A stretch of DNA of 64,000 nucleotides from JANXQZ01 sp038225555 (GCA_038225555.1 JBBRRB010000023.1:1-64000), one strand, 5' to 3'; numbered from the stretch's first letter, positions 24,449 through 34,019 are shown. Program-made: numbers and translations. The notes: a model not told the origin generated them from the letters alone.

Positions 24449-25939
24449 ATGCCCGAAGGAAACGCTCAGGCCCCGGCGCCTCAAGCGGAGCAGGCGGCCC
24501 CCGCCGCGGAGAAAAGTCTTCTCGACCGCACGGTGGAAGAAACCAGGCTAGGCCAAACCGACGAGGAAAAGTTAAAGGCCAAGAGCTGGCTGCAAGCTTA
24601 TATAGACGACGTCGAAAAGGGCCATATGCGCCCTGCCCGGACCACGGACGCCGGCATCGCAGAACGAATCGCCGATCTGGACAAGCAGATCTCCGAGAAG
24701 CTCAACCAGTACATGCATCATCCCAAGTTTCAGAAGCTGGAAGCGAGCTGGCGCGGTTTGCATTACCTCGTGGACCAGACCGAAACGTCCACGATGCTTA
24801 AGATCAAGGTTCTGAACCTGAGCAAGCGGGAACTGTTGAACGATCTCGAGAATGCCGTGGAGTTCGACCAAAGCGCGCTCTTCAAAAAAATCTACGAGGA
24901 AGAGTACGGCACTCTTGGCGGCGATCCCTTCGGGCTGCTGGTGGGCGACTTCGAATTCGGCCGCAATCCGGAAGATCTGACGATACTCAGCAAGATATCC
25001 GGAGTCGCGGCCGCCGCGCACGCCCCGTTTGTCAGCGCGGCTGCGCCATCCATGTTCGGCTGGGACTCGTTCACAGAGCTGGAAGCTCCGCGCGACCTGG
25101 CCAAGGGTTTCGATAACGATCTCTACGTGCGCTGGAAGAGTTTCCGCGAGAGCGAGGATTCGCGTTACGTCGGCCTTACTCTGCCTCATATGCTTCTGCG
25201 GGATCCGTACGGCAAGGATTCCAAAACTATCGAGGCGTTCGACTACGACGAAAAGGTAGACGGCCAGCACCACGACCGATATCTGTGGGGCAACGCCGCC
25301 TACGCAATGGCCACGCGCATCACCAAGGCTTTCTCGAATTACGAATGGTGTGCCGCGATTCGCGGCGTGGAAGGCGGCGGATTAGTGGAAGGGCTTCCCA
25401 CTCACACCTTCGAAGCCGACGGCGAGATGACTATCAAGTGTCCAACCGAAATCTCCATCACGGACCGGAGGGAGAAGGAACTCGCGGACCTTGGCTTCAT
25501 CCCGCTGTGCCATCACAAGCATAGCGATAAAGCCGTGTTCTTCAGCACGCAATCGTGCCAAAAGCCGAAAGACTACTACAATCCGGACGCTAAGGCGAAC
25601 GCGCGCCTTTCCACTCAGTTGCAATATATACTGGCTATCTCCCGCTTCGCTCATTTCCTGAAAGTGATGATGCGCGACAAAGTGGGAGCGTTCACCTCGC
25701 AATCGAAACTTCAAACCGACCTGAATGACTGGGTGAAGAATTACGTCTTGCTGGACGACAATGCGGACCAGGACGCGAAGGCCACCTACCCGCTGCGCGA
25801 CGCGCGGATTGAAATCAAAGAAGTTGCCGGGAAGCCTGGATCGTATGAGGCGGTGGCGTACCTGCGGCCCCACTTCCAGTTAGACGAATTGACTGTTTCA
25901 TTACGGTTGGTAGCAAAGGTTCCTGCCCAGAAACAGTGA
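24449..25939 (+). CDS. tssC: T6SS sheath large subunit TssC
   Basis: About 496 residues from the ATG at 24449; a TTG two codons earlier overlaps the tssB stop and is an alternative. Family blocks are clear: KFQKLEASWRGLHYLVDQTE, GLLVGDFEFG, FVSAAAPSMFGWDSF, LLRDPYGKD, GNAAYAMATRI and the C-terminal VAYLRPHFQLDELTVSLRLV. It assembles with TssB into the contractile sheath, which is normally recycled by ClpV; no clpV is in the window. Length is normal. Confidence 0.95.
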   Translation: MPEGNAQAPAPQAEQAAPAAEKSLLDRTVEETRLGQTDEEKLKAKSWLQAYIDDVEKGHMRPARTTDAGIAERIADLDKQISEKLNQYMHHPKFQKLEASWRGLHYLVDQTETSTMLKIKVLNLSKRELLNDLENAVEFDQSALFKKIYEEEYGTLGGDPFGLLVGDFEFGRNPEDLTILSKISGVAAAAHAPFVSAAAPSMFGWDSFTELEAPRDLAKGFDNDLYVRWKSFRESEDSRYVGLTLPHMLLRDPYGKDSKTIEAFDYDEKVDGQHHDRYLWGNAAYAMATRITKAFSNYEWCAAIRGVEGGGLVEGLPTHTFEADGEMTIKCPTEISITDRREKELADLGFIPLCHHKHSDKAVFFSTQSCQKPKDYYNPDAKANARLSTQLQYILAISRFAHFLKVMMRDKVGAFTSQSKLQTDLNDWVKNYVLLDDNADQDAKATYPLRDARIEIKEVAGKPGSYEAVAYLRPHFQLDELTVSLRLVAKVPAQKQ

Positions 25940-26004
25940 ATTGGAAAGAGTGAAAAAAGACGCGCTAACTCGCGTTATTAGAGTGAAGGAAGGAGAGTAA
26001 CAGC

Positions 26005-26499
26005 ATGTTCGATACGTTTCTAAAACTCGATGGAATCGATGGCGAGAGTACGGACGACAAACATAAAGACTGGATCGAAGTTATTTCATTCAGTCATCAC
26101 ATCACGCAGCCGACGTCCAAGACGGTCAGCTCACTCGGGGGCGGAACCTCCGGCCGGGTTGAAATGGGGGATTTCACCTTCCTGAAAGGGCTAGACAAAG
26201 CGTCGCCCAAGCTGTACGAGGCTTGCTGCAACGGCAAGCACATCAAGACGGCGACCATCGAGATGTGCCGAGCTGGCGGAAGCAAATTGGTATACATGAA
26301 AATCGATTTGACCAACGTCGTCATATCCAGCGTGTCTCCGCAGGGAAGCGGGCAAGACAATAGCGAGTTTCCGCTTGAAAGCCTGGGCTTAAATTTCGGC
26401 GCAGTTAAATGGGTTTACACGCAGCAGGATCGCTCCACCGGACAGGCTAAAGGCCAAGTTCAGACGTCCTGGGACATGCAGAAAGGCGCTACAGCCTAG
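26005..26499 (+). CDS. hcp: T6SS tube protein Hcp
   Basis: A 164-residue Hcp (TssD): MFDTFLKLDGIDGES, WIEVISFSHHITQP, MGDFTFLKGLDKASPKLYEA, and C-terminal LNFGAVKWVYTQQ. Hexamers stack into the inner tube, which is expelled by sheath contraction and carries effectors. GGAGAG precedes the ATG. It lies between tssC and tssA, in the operon. There is no C-terminal extension, so this is a structural Hcp without a fused effector. Confidence 0.95.
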   Translation: MFDTFLKLDGIDGESTDDKHKDWIEVISFSHHITQPTSKTVSSLGGGTSGRVEMGDFTFLKGLDKASPKLYEACCNGKHIKTATIEMCRAGGSKLVYMKIDLTNVVISSVSPQGSGQDNSEFPLESLGLNFGAVKWVYTQQDRSTGQAKGQVQTSWDMQKGATA

Positions 26500-26532
26500 C
26501 AACGGGCGTGTTAGTCGGCCTGAGCTGAAACG

Positions 26533-27831
26533 ATGGCTGCAGCAGGTCAGATCTCCTTGCTCGAAACGCTGCTCGCCGACATTCCCGGGCCTTCGCCGGC
26601 AGGTTCGGCAATGCCGGATAGAGCTCTCTTCGAAATCGAGAGAGCCCGGCATTCCCAAGACGCCGGGGGCGGGGTGTGGGAACGCGAAGCCATCGAACCC
26701 GATTGGCCGCTCGTTCTTGAGCTAACCAGCGCCGCAATTGCGGGCCAGTCTAAACATATGCGGCTGGCCGCTTGGTTTACAGAAGCGAATACCCAGTTGC
26801 ACAAGCTGCCCGGTTTTACCGAAGGGCTTCGATTGATCACCGGATTGATCGAGCGATTCTGGGATCGGGGATTGCTGCCTGCGGGAGACGACGGCGATTA
26901 CACTAGCCGAGCGACGCCGATCGAAGGTCTCAACGATAGAGTTTCCGCTGTTCTCAACCAACTCCCTCTAACGAAGCGATCTGACACGGGTCCGAATTAT
27001 TGTTTTCCCCAATTCCAGCAGTCTATTAGAGCGGGTTTCGAAGAAAACCTGCGGGATGCCAACGGGGTCCTGAATGCCAAGCGGAAAGAGGACCGCGAGG
27101 CGCTTCTGGCCGCCGGTGGCGTAACGGGAGAAATGTGGTCGGCGGCTGTAAAAAGCACCAAGCGTGATTTCTATGAAACGCGTTCCACACAACTGAATGA
27201 TGCGCGGGAAAGCATGGCCGTTCTCATGAAGCTGATGGATGAGCAACGCATTTTCGGACCAAATGACGCGCCGAGCCTGAAGGAAGTTCGCGAAGTACTG
27301 GAGGGCATTCAGGGAATGGTCGCCCATATTCTGAAGGACAAGCGAAAGGAGGAGCCGGACAAGCCGCCTCCAGTCGAGACTCAGGAAGTTACGCCGGAGC
27401 AACCTCAAACTGTTGCTAAGTTCGAGAGCCAGCCTGTCGTGAGATCCATCCCTTCGCTCGACCTCTCCTGGGATCGCGCCCAGAGTCTCATTCTCTCCGG
27501 CAATGTCAGAGCCGGATTGGATGAAATGACCGCGCTTGCAGCTCAGGAGCACGGTCGCAATCGATTCCTTCGAAAGCTTGCGCTCGCCGAACTCTGCCTT
27601 AGGACGCAACGGGAAGCGCTCGCGGTCATCATTCTCGAGGAACTCACGGAACAAATCAAGACTCTGAACTTGTCCCTGTGGGAGTCTCCCGAATTGATTG
27701 GACGGGTGTGGGGACAGCTTTACCGCCGATACCGCCTGGTAGGGGATGAGAAGAAAGTGGCCGCCTCCGAACTGTACCTCAACCTGTGCCGACTTGATCC
27801 TTGGCAGGGTCTGCGCTGGTCAGCCGACTAA
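26533..27831 (+). CDS. tssA: T6SS TssA cap/assembly protein
   Basis: A 432-residue TssA (ImpA-type). The N-terminal domain has LLADIPGPSPAGSAMPDRALFEIERA and later AAWFTEANTQLHKLPGFTEGLRLITGLIERFWD, the ImpA_N signature. A Pro/Glu-rich linker follows (about 275-310), then a helical C-terminal domain ending RLDPWQGLRWSAD. TssA primes tail assembly and stays at the distal end. It is three bases upstream of tssE. Confidence 0.9.
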   Translation: MAAAGQISLLETLLADIPGPSPAGSAMPDRALFEIERARHSQDAGGGVWEREAIEPDWPLVLELTSAAIAGQSKHMRLAAWFTEANTQLHKLPGFTEGLRLITGLIERFWDRGLLPAGDDGDYTSRATPIEGLNDRVSAVLNQLPLTKRSDTGPNYCFPQFQQSIRAGFEENLRDANGVLNAKRKEDREALLAAGGVTGEMWSAAVKSTKRDFYETRSTQLNDARESMAVLMKLMDEQRIFGPNDAPSLKEVREVLEGIQGMVAHILKDKRKEEPDKPPPVETQEVTPEQPQTVAKFESQPVVRSIPSLDLSWDRAQSLILSGNVRAGLDEMTALAAQEHGRNRFLRKLALAELCLRTQREALAVIILEELTEQIKTLNLSLWESPELIGRVWGQLYRRYRLVGDEKKVAASELYLNLCRLDPWQGLRWSAD

Positions 27832-27833
27832 GC

Positions 27834-28307
27834 ATGGCCTTATATACGCCCTCGCTGCTGGACCGGCTGAGTGACGACCGGCCTGAAAACAAAGTGCGCG
27901 ACCCGGAGCCTTTCCTTCAAAATCGACGCGAGTGGGAAGCTACTCTTCTAGCCGAAGTGGAACTGCTTTTAAATTCCAAGCGGGCCGCTAGAGAAGTGCC
28001 CGAGGAATACCGCTACTGCGCGGATTCCTTGCTCGAATACGGCGTTCCGGATTGCACTGGAATGAACGTCAAAAGCCCCGCCGCCCAAGCTGAGTTGCGA
28101 GCCGCGATCCAAACGACTCTCCGCCGTTTTGAGCCGCGCCTGACTTCAGTAAGCGTAACGGTTGAAGCGCCATCTGAAACGGAACCTTTGCTCCGGTTCA
28201 AAGTGGAGGCACTCGTTCGCTTCGAATCAAAGCCGGAACCGATCCGCTTTGAAACCATCCTTCAGACGGACAGGTCGAGGCTGGTGATAAGGAAAGAGGG
28301 TCGTTGA
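27834..28307 (+). CDS. tssE: T6SS baseplate wedge TssE (gp25-like)
   Basis: About 157 residues from the ATG at 27834 (MALYTPSLLDRLSDD), two bases after the tssA stop. It has gp25/lysozyme-like baseplate features: SLLEYGVPDCTGMNVKSPAA and IQTTLRRFEPRLTSVSVTVE. TssE joins TssF, TssG and TssK in the baseplate wedge and starts sheath polymerisation. The 3' end overlaps tssF by 4 nt. Confidence 0.92.
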   Translation: MALYTPSLLDRLSDDRPENKVRDPEPFLQNRREWEATLLAEVELLLNSKRAAREVPEEYRYCADSLLEYGVPDCTGMNVKSPAAQAELRAAIQTTLRRFEPRLTSVSVTVEAPSETEPLLRFKVEALVRFESKPEPIRFETILQTDRSRLVIRKEGR

Positions 28308-30154
28308 AAGACGAGCTGTTTCCTTACTACGAAGCCGAGCTGCGTTTTATCCAGGAGACCGCTAAGGAATTCGCGCGGGATCACCCCCGAGTCGCGGGAC
28401 GCCTGGAGATCGAAGGCGACCGCTGCTCCGATCCGCATGTGGAAAGGCTGATTCAGGCCTTTGCTCTGATTGCGGGCCGCATTCGCCATAAGATCGATGA
28501 CGAGTTTCCCGAAATCACGGACTCGCTGTTGGGCGTTCTCTATCCGCATTACGTGCGACCCATTCCCTCCATGGCGATCGCGCAATTCGATCTCGATCCT
28601 TCGCAAGGGAAGCCATCCGGAAAGCAAGTGCTTGCCAGGGAGAAGACCACCCTGTCCACGCGGGCGGTGGCGGGCACCGGAGTTTCGTGCCGCTTCCGAA
28701 CCTGTTACCCGGTCACGCTATGGCCGCTTCGGGTGGTCTCCGCGCAAGTGTTGCCGCCGGCCGCGCTGGATTCATCCACACAGACCTATGACGCATCGGC
28801 CATCATTCGCCTGACTTTGCAATGCCATGGCGATCTGAAGGCGGCGGCGATCGGACTCACCACGATCCGGTTCTACTTAAACGGCGATGGCGATCTGCCG
28901 TACACCCTGCATGAGCTGATCCTGAACAGCACCCGCGAAGTTTTCCTGTCCTCGTCTTCGAGCGACGGGGCCCTTATCGGACCATACCGTTTTTCCAAAG
29001 ATGCGGTCCGGCCTGTTGGCTTCGAGCGGGACGAGGGCATGTTCCCTTATCCGTCGGCGAGTTTCCTTGGATACAGGCTCTTATCGGAGTATTTTTCATT
29101 TCCCGAAAAATTCCTGTTTTTCGATTTGGCCGGTTTTGAAAAGCTGCCGCTTAGTGAGGTCGGCGGCAAGTTCGACCTCACGTTCGTGATTGGCAATTTC
29201 GAACGCAAGGAGCGGCTGCGCAAACTGGAGCGCTCGGTTCGCGCGGACACTTTTCAGCTCGGCTGCACGCCGATCGTCAATCTATTCGACCGTCCAGCCA
29301 GGCCGATCCGCGTCACGCACACGGAAACCGAATATCAAGTGGTTCCCGACGCGTTCAATCCGATGGCCGCGGAAGTGTATTCGGTGAACAAAGTCACGTC
29401 AATGGCGTCTTATCTCGAGGAAGCTCGCGAGTATCAGCCGTTTTACGGATTGCGGCACGTCTATACCGAAGAAGCGCCGAACGCATTCTGGTTCGCCTCG
29501 CGACGCCGCTCCTCGCGCAAGGATGATCGAGGCACTGAAGTCTATCTATCGCTGGTGGATCTGAATTTTCAGCCCGCGCGGGCCGGAACCGAAGCGCTCA
29601 GCGTGCACGCAACCTGGACGAACCGCGATCTGCCGCCGCAGTTGCCTCTCACCCAGGAGTATGGCGATCTGTCGGTGGACACGAGCGCCAGCGTGCGCGC
29701 CCGGTGTTTAACGAGGCTCACTGAATCGGCGCGCCCGCCTCTGAGGTCCGGCCTGCAATGGCGTCTGATTTCGCATCTGGCGCTCAATCACTTGTCGCTG
29801 ACGGACAACACGGCTGCATCCTTGCGGGAAATTCTGAAGCTGTATAACTTCACGGAACATCCAGTTACGGCCAATCAGATTATGGGTATTCTTTCCGTCT
29901 CGAGCCGTCCGCATATGACTCGCCTTTCGACGCCTGCCGGGATCGCGTTCGCTCTGGGAATGAAGGTCCAGATTGAGTTCGACGAGGAACGCTATGCAGA
30001 TACGGGAGTGTATTTGATGGCGGCCGTGCTGGAGCGCTTTCTTGGCCTGTATAGTTCTATCAATTCGTTCACGCAGATGACTGCGGTTACGCGCCAGCGG
30101 AAGGAGGGGCTTCGCGTATGGCTGCCGAGGGCTGGGGAACAGATTCTTTTGTAA
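28304..30154 (+). CDS. tssF: T6SS baseplate subunit TssF
   Basis: A 616-residue TssF (DUF879): FPYYEAELRFIQETAKEFA, HVERLIQAFALIAGRIRHK, DSLLGVLYPHYVRPIPSMAI near the start and LPRAGEQILL at the end. It starts at TTG overlapping the tssE stop. The C-terminus is complete. In most T6SS loci tssG overlaps or directly follows; here a 3.9-kb insertion begins within about 60 nt of the tssF stop, so any coupling of F and G has been lost. Confidence 0.93.
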   Translation: MKDELFPYYEAELRFIQETAKEFARDHPRVAGRLEIEGDRCSDPHVERLIQAFALIAGRIRHKIDDEFPEITDSLLGVLYPHYVRPIPSMAIAQFDLDPSQGKPSGKQVLAREKTTLSTRAVAGTGVSCRFRTCYPVTLWPLRVVSAQVLPPAALDSSTQTYDASAIIRLTLQCHGDLKAAAIGLTTIRFYLNGDGDLPYTLHELILNSTREVFLSSSSSDGALIGPYRFSKDAVRPVGFERDEGMFPYPSASFLGYRLLSEYFSFPEKFLFFDLAGFEKLPLSEVGGKFDLTFVIGNFERKERLRKLERSVRADTFQLGCTPIVNLFDRPARPIRVTHTETEYQVVPDAFNPMAAEVYSVNKVTSMASYLEEAREYQPFYGLRHVYTEEAPNAFWFASRRRSSRKDDRGTEVYLSLVDLNFQPARAGTEALSVHATWTNRDLPPQLPLTQEYGDLSVDTSASVRARCLTRLTESARPPLRSGLQWRLISHLALNHLSLTDNTAASLREILKLYNFTEHPVTANQIMGILSVSSRPHMTRLSTPAGIAFALGMKVQIEFDEERYADTGVYLMAAVLERFLGLYSSINSFTQMTAVTRQRKEGLRVWLPRAGEQILL

Positions 30155-30213
30155 GCTCGCGTGTTTTATTTGTACCCGGGTTTCCAATTCGTACCAACCG
30201 GTGGCGGCTTCCC

Positions 30214-30342
30214 AGGCTCGATCCAGTGCGCCTTGCGAGTAGCAGCGGCTTAAGACGGCTTGAGATCCGGCGGATCGAGACGCTGATTGCGGACGCAGCG
30301 GGTTTATTGCTGGAGGCTTGGCATGAGTATTTCGGAAACTGA
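30214..30342 (+). pseudogene. 3' remnant of a DUF4160 gene
   Basis: Encodes RLDPVRLASSSGLRRLEIRR and continues to AWHEYFGN, the C-terminal half of DUF4160 proteins, overlapping the next gene by 20 nt as in intact DUF4160-DUF2442 pairs. The N-terminal half is missing: upstream is the end of tssF. This marks the left junction of the insertion. A fusion frame opens inside tssF at 30118 but is probably not used. Confidence 0.6.
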
Positions 30343-30628
30343 ATTTAGGGACGTTGCGGCACAGAAAGTGTCCGTTACCGACGATTCACTTTCAGTCGAT
30401 CTTGTGGATGGTCGAACAATCACGGTTCCCCTGGCCTGGTTCCCGCGTCTGGGAAATGCGACTGCGGCTGAGTGTGCCAACTGGCGTTTCATCGGAAACC
30501 GCGACGGAATCCATTGGTCTGATCTGGACGAAGATATCAGCGTCGCAAGCTTGCTGGCAGGACGAAGATCAGGTGAGAGTTCGAGCTCACTTCGTCAGTG
30601 GCTGCAGAAACGAAAGTCGCAAGCATAA
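30323..30628 (+). CDS. DUF2442 protein (putative antitoxin-like partner)
   Basis: A 101-residue DUF2442 protein: VTDDSLSVDLVDGRTITVPL, AWFPRLGNATAAECANWRFI, GIHWSDLDEDISVASLLAGR. Family members often pair with DUF4160 and are predicted toxin-antitoxin or nucleic-acid-associated proteins; no function is proven. Its DUF4160 partner is truncated here, so it is probably an orphan. Confidence 0.8.
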   Translation: MSISETEFRDVAAQKVSVTDDSLSVDLVDGRTITVPLAWFPRLGNATAAECANWRFIGNRDGIHWSDLDEDISVASLLAGRRSGESSSSLRQWLQKRKSQA

Positions 30629-30889
30629 CCGCGCACCAAGAGATTTCTTCCGCCTTTGCAGTAAGGTTGTCCGGTCGGAAACGTTTCTGCTGCTACGCAT
30701 TCTCTTGTTGGTCGTAAGTAAAAAATCAAACCCCGCGTCAACTGCCGGCGACAATTCAGCAGGAAGCCGAAGCCCCACCGTGCTTCAAGGCCGCTGGTTC
30801 GTGCTCTCAACGTCCTTTGTATTCTGGAACAAGGAGCGCCGTTGGCGATACTCGAGTGGTCCGCGGAAAGCGTGTTGGATCGACGCAGC

Positions 30890-31020
30890 GAGGTGTGGGT
30901 TTCCAGACACACGGATACATGTGGCAACCGTCTTTTAAAACCATGAATTTCTAGCACCGAGGAGATCATCGAGCAGTACAATGTTACGCGGGAGCGGATT
31001 AGGAGGGGGATAATTGACTG
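30890..31020 (+). pseudogene. DUF433 (VapB-like) antitoxin remnant
   Basis: Two frames joined give CGFPDTRIHVATVF, then STEEIIEQYNVTRERIRRGI, which matches the short DUF433 antitoxin family (GTRI-V--VF ... EEI---Y-VT-E-I). A stop and frameshift separate the parts near 30938. No intact toxin partner is seen; a following frame up to 31275 (YQFFSGSTVSDKQRKWALTP) is the end of some protein I do not recognise. The rest of 30629-31340 shows nothing else. Confidence 0.4.
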
Positions 31021-31340
31021 CGCCAATGAACTCCCGGAATTGTGCCTGAACGTTGGGATCCTTCGGTTCCCGCCTAAAAGTAGACATAACGCCGGATTAT
31101 CGGAAGTCGCCGTTTGCGAAAACACTCGAGTTACGGGTTCGCGCTCCTATATCAATTCTTCTCGGGCTCGACCGTATCCGACAAGCAGCGCAAGTGGGCT
31201 CTGACTCCCGACTTTCTGACGTTCTCCGACTATGTTGCGGGTGATCTTCTTCTGCAGGCGCGCTCGGCCGTGTAGGTGCTGCTTGCGGTGGCGACGGCCC
31301 GTGTTTTCTGACGCAGCCCGTCGAGGTATCGGAGAGTATC

Positions 31341-33063
31341 CTACTTGATCACTCGCAAGCGGTCCAATTCGGCGATCAGTTCATCGGACGCGAGGGCCGC
31401 AAAGGGGTGTCTGCGCATCAACGCAAGAAAATTTCGAAGTGTACTACGCCTCAATACGGGGTCGTTTCCGCTGTTGTTCAGCGAAAACCCATAGCTCTCT
31501 TTAGCCTCCCTCAACCGCCCGGTGAGGTGATATATGACTCCCAAATTGTGTGCAATCGCGGGTGCAGCAGGCGCGTAATAGCCGACGCGTAGTTGAGACT
31601 TCTATATGGAACTTTTCCGCCAAAGCGAGCTCTCCCTCAAGAAGGTAATTGACTCCGATCCCGGCGTGCGATTCAGCCCAAGAGTTATCCCCCTGACTCG
31701 CTGACTCTACATCAAGTTGCCTAGCACTGACAGGGCGATACAGTCCCACCCCGTGCCCGTAGATTTCGCCCCAAAAGAGCTGTGCCGTGTCAAACAAGTC
31801 CCTTGCGAGCGCGTGATCTCGACGACATGCGGCAACAACGGCGAGTGTATGAAGGATCGCAGCCTCATGTCCGGAATGCGGAGTGAACTTGCTAACATTG
31901 TAGTCAATTGGGCGCTCCGTGATCGTGCTAATTGCACTCCGCGCCAGCGCTTCTGCCACCTTGTGGCGTCCGCATAGACAATTGGTCACAGCTAAATCGT
32001 GAAGGCACCGCGAGATTGTCTGGGGTTTCGCTCTCTCGCTGCGTGCCCACGCGAGCGCTCGGACCTGCACTTCTTGGGCCAACGATAGGAGGCCAGCCGA
32101 GACGAGGCGTGAACCTAGGTCACTGTATTCGTCACCCAAGCTGACACTTGCGTTGAAGTTAGGGCCCCTATTCCCGAGCGACGCTCCCAGTGGCGCTAGG
32201 AATAGATGAATGTGTAAGGCGTTCTCGCCAATCGTTGGCAGAGCCGGTTCTTCATCATCCGAGAAAATTAACGTTCGAACGGCTCGAATCTCGTTGGCGA
32301 GGGCAGATTCTTTCTGCTCTTGCTCCCGAAGCAAACGCTTGGCGAGCACCGCCGCTTCGTTCCCAAGGGAGTACCTCTCAACAGTTTCCAGGTACGCCCC
32401 GTATCGAGCAAGTGCCTCTGGGCTTCTCGAGGATGCCAGATCAGTCGCGAGCGCGATCTCGGTGTCGAGGTCGGACGGGTTAGGTGTGGTCGTATGAGTA
32501 GACTCGGGAGTTTCATGATCATCTTGTTCCTGATCCCGTGTCCATTTTGACAAGAACCGTCTAAGCAATCGACTAAACTCGTCCATGTCATCAAAGTGGT
32601 GGTAGAGATGGCGTTTCTCCTTCTCGATCCTTCTACGAAATCGGAGAACTCTTCTGAGTTGCACGCCAGGGTCGGCGAGCTGTGCGACGGCTACGCCTTT
32701 AAAGAGGATTATTATCTGCGACATTGGTAAATCTGGGTCCGACAAGGTCTGTTCGGCGATTGCGAATTCTTCCTCAAAACCTGACCTGAAACGGCTCTTA
32801 GTTCTGGTCGGCGAAGACCCCCATCGGTCGCAGACGACGAAGACGCCGTAGTCACATTTCTTCAAATCCTCGTTTATTAATGCTTGTGGCCTTCCTTCGC
32901 TTTCCAAAGTGTCCTCCCACCCGACGGCCGTGAAGTGAAGCCCACGCTGAAGGGCGTCCGCTTGATTAAACTCCTCGATGACATTCCGGAAGGTTTTCCT
33001 CTCCGGTTGAAGGCCCCCGGGAGATGCAATGAAGACACGCAGAGTTAGTTCAGTCGAAGACAT
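31341..33063 (-). pseudogene. DUF4062-TPR protein with a frameshift near the 3' end
   Basis: From ATG 33063 (alternative 33075) the protein begins with a DUF4062 domain: LTLRVFIASPGGLQPERKTF, a conserved W, and KKCDYGVFVVCDRWG. A charged linker and TPR-like helices follow. DUF4062 is a presumed effector or signalling domain on many NTPase/TPR proteins of defence islands; no NTPase is present here. The frame from 33063 stops at 31501. The downstream frame 31341-31600 continues the TPR (APAIAHNLGVIYHLTGRLRE ... LIAELDRLRVIK), so a single-base shift near 31600 separates the last 80 or so codons. This is either a recent pseudogene, a sequencing error, or a protein working without its last TPR. 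It lies opposite to the T6SS genes. Confidence 0.6.
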
Positions 33064-33075
33064 AGGAAGCCCCAT

Positions 33076-33427
33076 TGTACGCACCCCCGAGCCCGACGGG
33101 ACTAAGCTAAGGTCCATCGACAAACGCTGCACTTGGCGATATAAGGCTGCAATGTGCAACGGAGGTTTTCGCAAAGCGAGGTCCTTGATGGCTTCCTCGA
33201 GTTTCGTCGAGACTGCGCGCCGGGCTCCGCGATTCGTCACGCGTTTTTCTGGCTAGACCCGCAAGGCCAGATACCCGATACTCGGCAAGCCAACGGCGGA
33301 AGGTGCGGTATATACCGGCAGCTCGGGCTACGGACTGCAACGACTGATTCTGCTCAAGGTGGAGTATACGGAGCCGGTCGAGCGCCAGCTTCCGGGTTTC
33401 TTCGGTGAGCCCAGCCAGTTGATCCAC
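33076..33427 (-). pseudogene. 5' fragment of a transposase/integrase (HTH part)
   Basis: Two frames joined at about 33239: MDQLAGLTEETRKLALDRLR, QSLQSVARAAGIYRTFRRWL, GLAGLARKTR, then GARRAVSTKLEEAIKDLALR and PPLHIAALYRQVQRLS. This is the N-terminal DNA-binding part of Mu/TniA-type transposases (helix-turn-helix then linker to the rve domain). The catalytic part is absent. The second frame runs without a stop into the DUF4062 gene, so the insertion fused transposase DNA to that gene's 5' side. Confidence 0.6.
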
Positions 33428-33515
33428 ACCCGAACAGTATCCCCAAATAATGTTGGCGAAAACTATGCCATTTAATTTCGAAAGTTATACTCAAAAGCAA
33501 CCTTGTCGGGCTTGC

Positions 33516-33551
33516 TTTTAAGCACGATAAACTATATTATCGTGTTTAAAA
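33516..33551. repeat. 15-bp inverted repeat, orphan operator
   Basis: TTTTAAGCACGATAA (33516-33530) and TTATCGTGTTTAAAA (33537-33551) are inverted copies with one mismatch and a 6-bp spacer. The size and symmetry match an operator for a dimeric repressor. No regulator gene remains beside it. Confidence 0.55.
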
Positions 33552-33876
33552 GCGACTTCCATTAACGGTCTCATTCCAAGGAAGTCCTTGCACCCTTATC
33601 CATGCCCGTTTCCTGGAATTGTTCTCAGCGGTGCATTGTTCCGCGTGGCTGTCATCACCGAGCTCTTGAACAGGAAGTGGCCCTCGAAAAGTAGCAAAAT
33701 GGCTCGCGCGAAGCATCCAGCATGTGATGCAAACGCTCCAGGTCAGCGTCGTTCATACTGAACGGCAGCGGATGTCGCAACCTTTCCCGGAAGGACCAGC
33801 TTAGTTCCCGGGGCGTGCGCAGATCAGCAGGACGCATCCGGGCTCGTATTCCACCGGCACGTCAATATCGTTTCGG

Positions 33877-33909
33877 CGCTATCGGTTCGTCAGGAACCAA
33901 CCGATAGCG
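33877..33909. repeat. Perfect 11-bp-stem hairpin upstream of tssG
   Basis: CGCTATCGGTT (33877-33887) pairs perfectly with AACCGATAGCG (33899-33909) across an 11-nt loop. There is no T-run after it, so it is not a classical intrinsic terminator. It may be an insertion end or a recombinase or repressor site marking the right edge of the insertion. Confidence 0.5.
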
Positions 33910-34019
33910 ACAGTTCTGAATATGATGGCGGATGTAGCGGAACTAAGTTTATCCGTTTTGGCCACTGTCGCACCCCTGAGACAATCCCGCCCCGATAACA
34001 CAAAAACGTAGAATGATGG

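Larger units (their letters stand above)
33428..34019. other. Gene-poor segment upstream of tssG
   Basis: No supported gene. It contains the long inverted repeat at 33516-33551 and the hairpin at 33877-33909, listed separately. A 60-codon minus-strand frame (33655-33837) has no known similarity. The DNA is more A+T-rich around 33470-33560 than its neighbours, which suggests foreign origin. Confidence 0.5.

Noticed and set aside
30118..30342. Plus-strand frame joining the tssF end to the DUF4160 tail
   Set aside because: The upstream half is tssF DNA in another frame; only the DUF4160 part is meaningful, so it was listed as a remnant.
33655..33837. 60-codon minus-strand frame in the gap before tssG
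   Set aside because: No start site, no similarity, and no neighbour that would give it a role.
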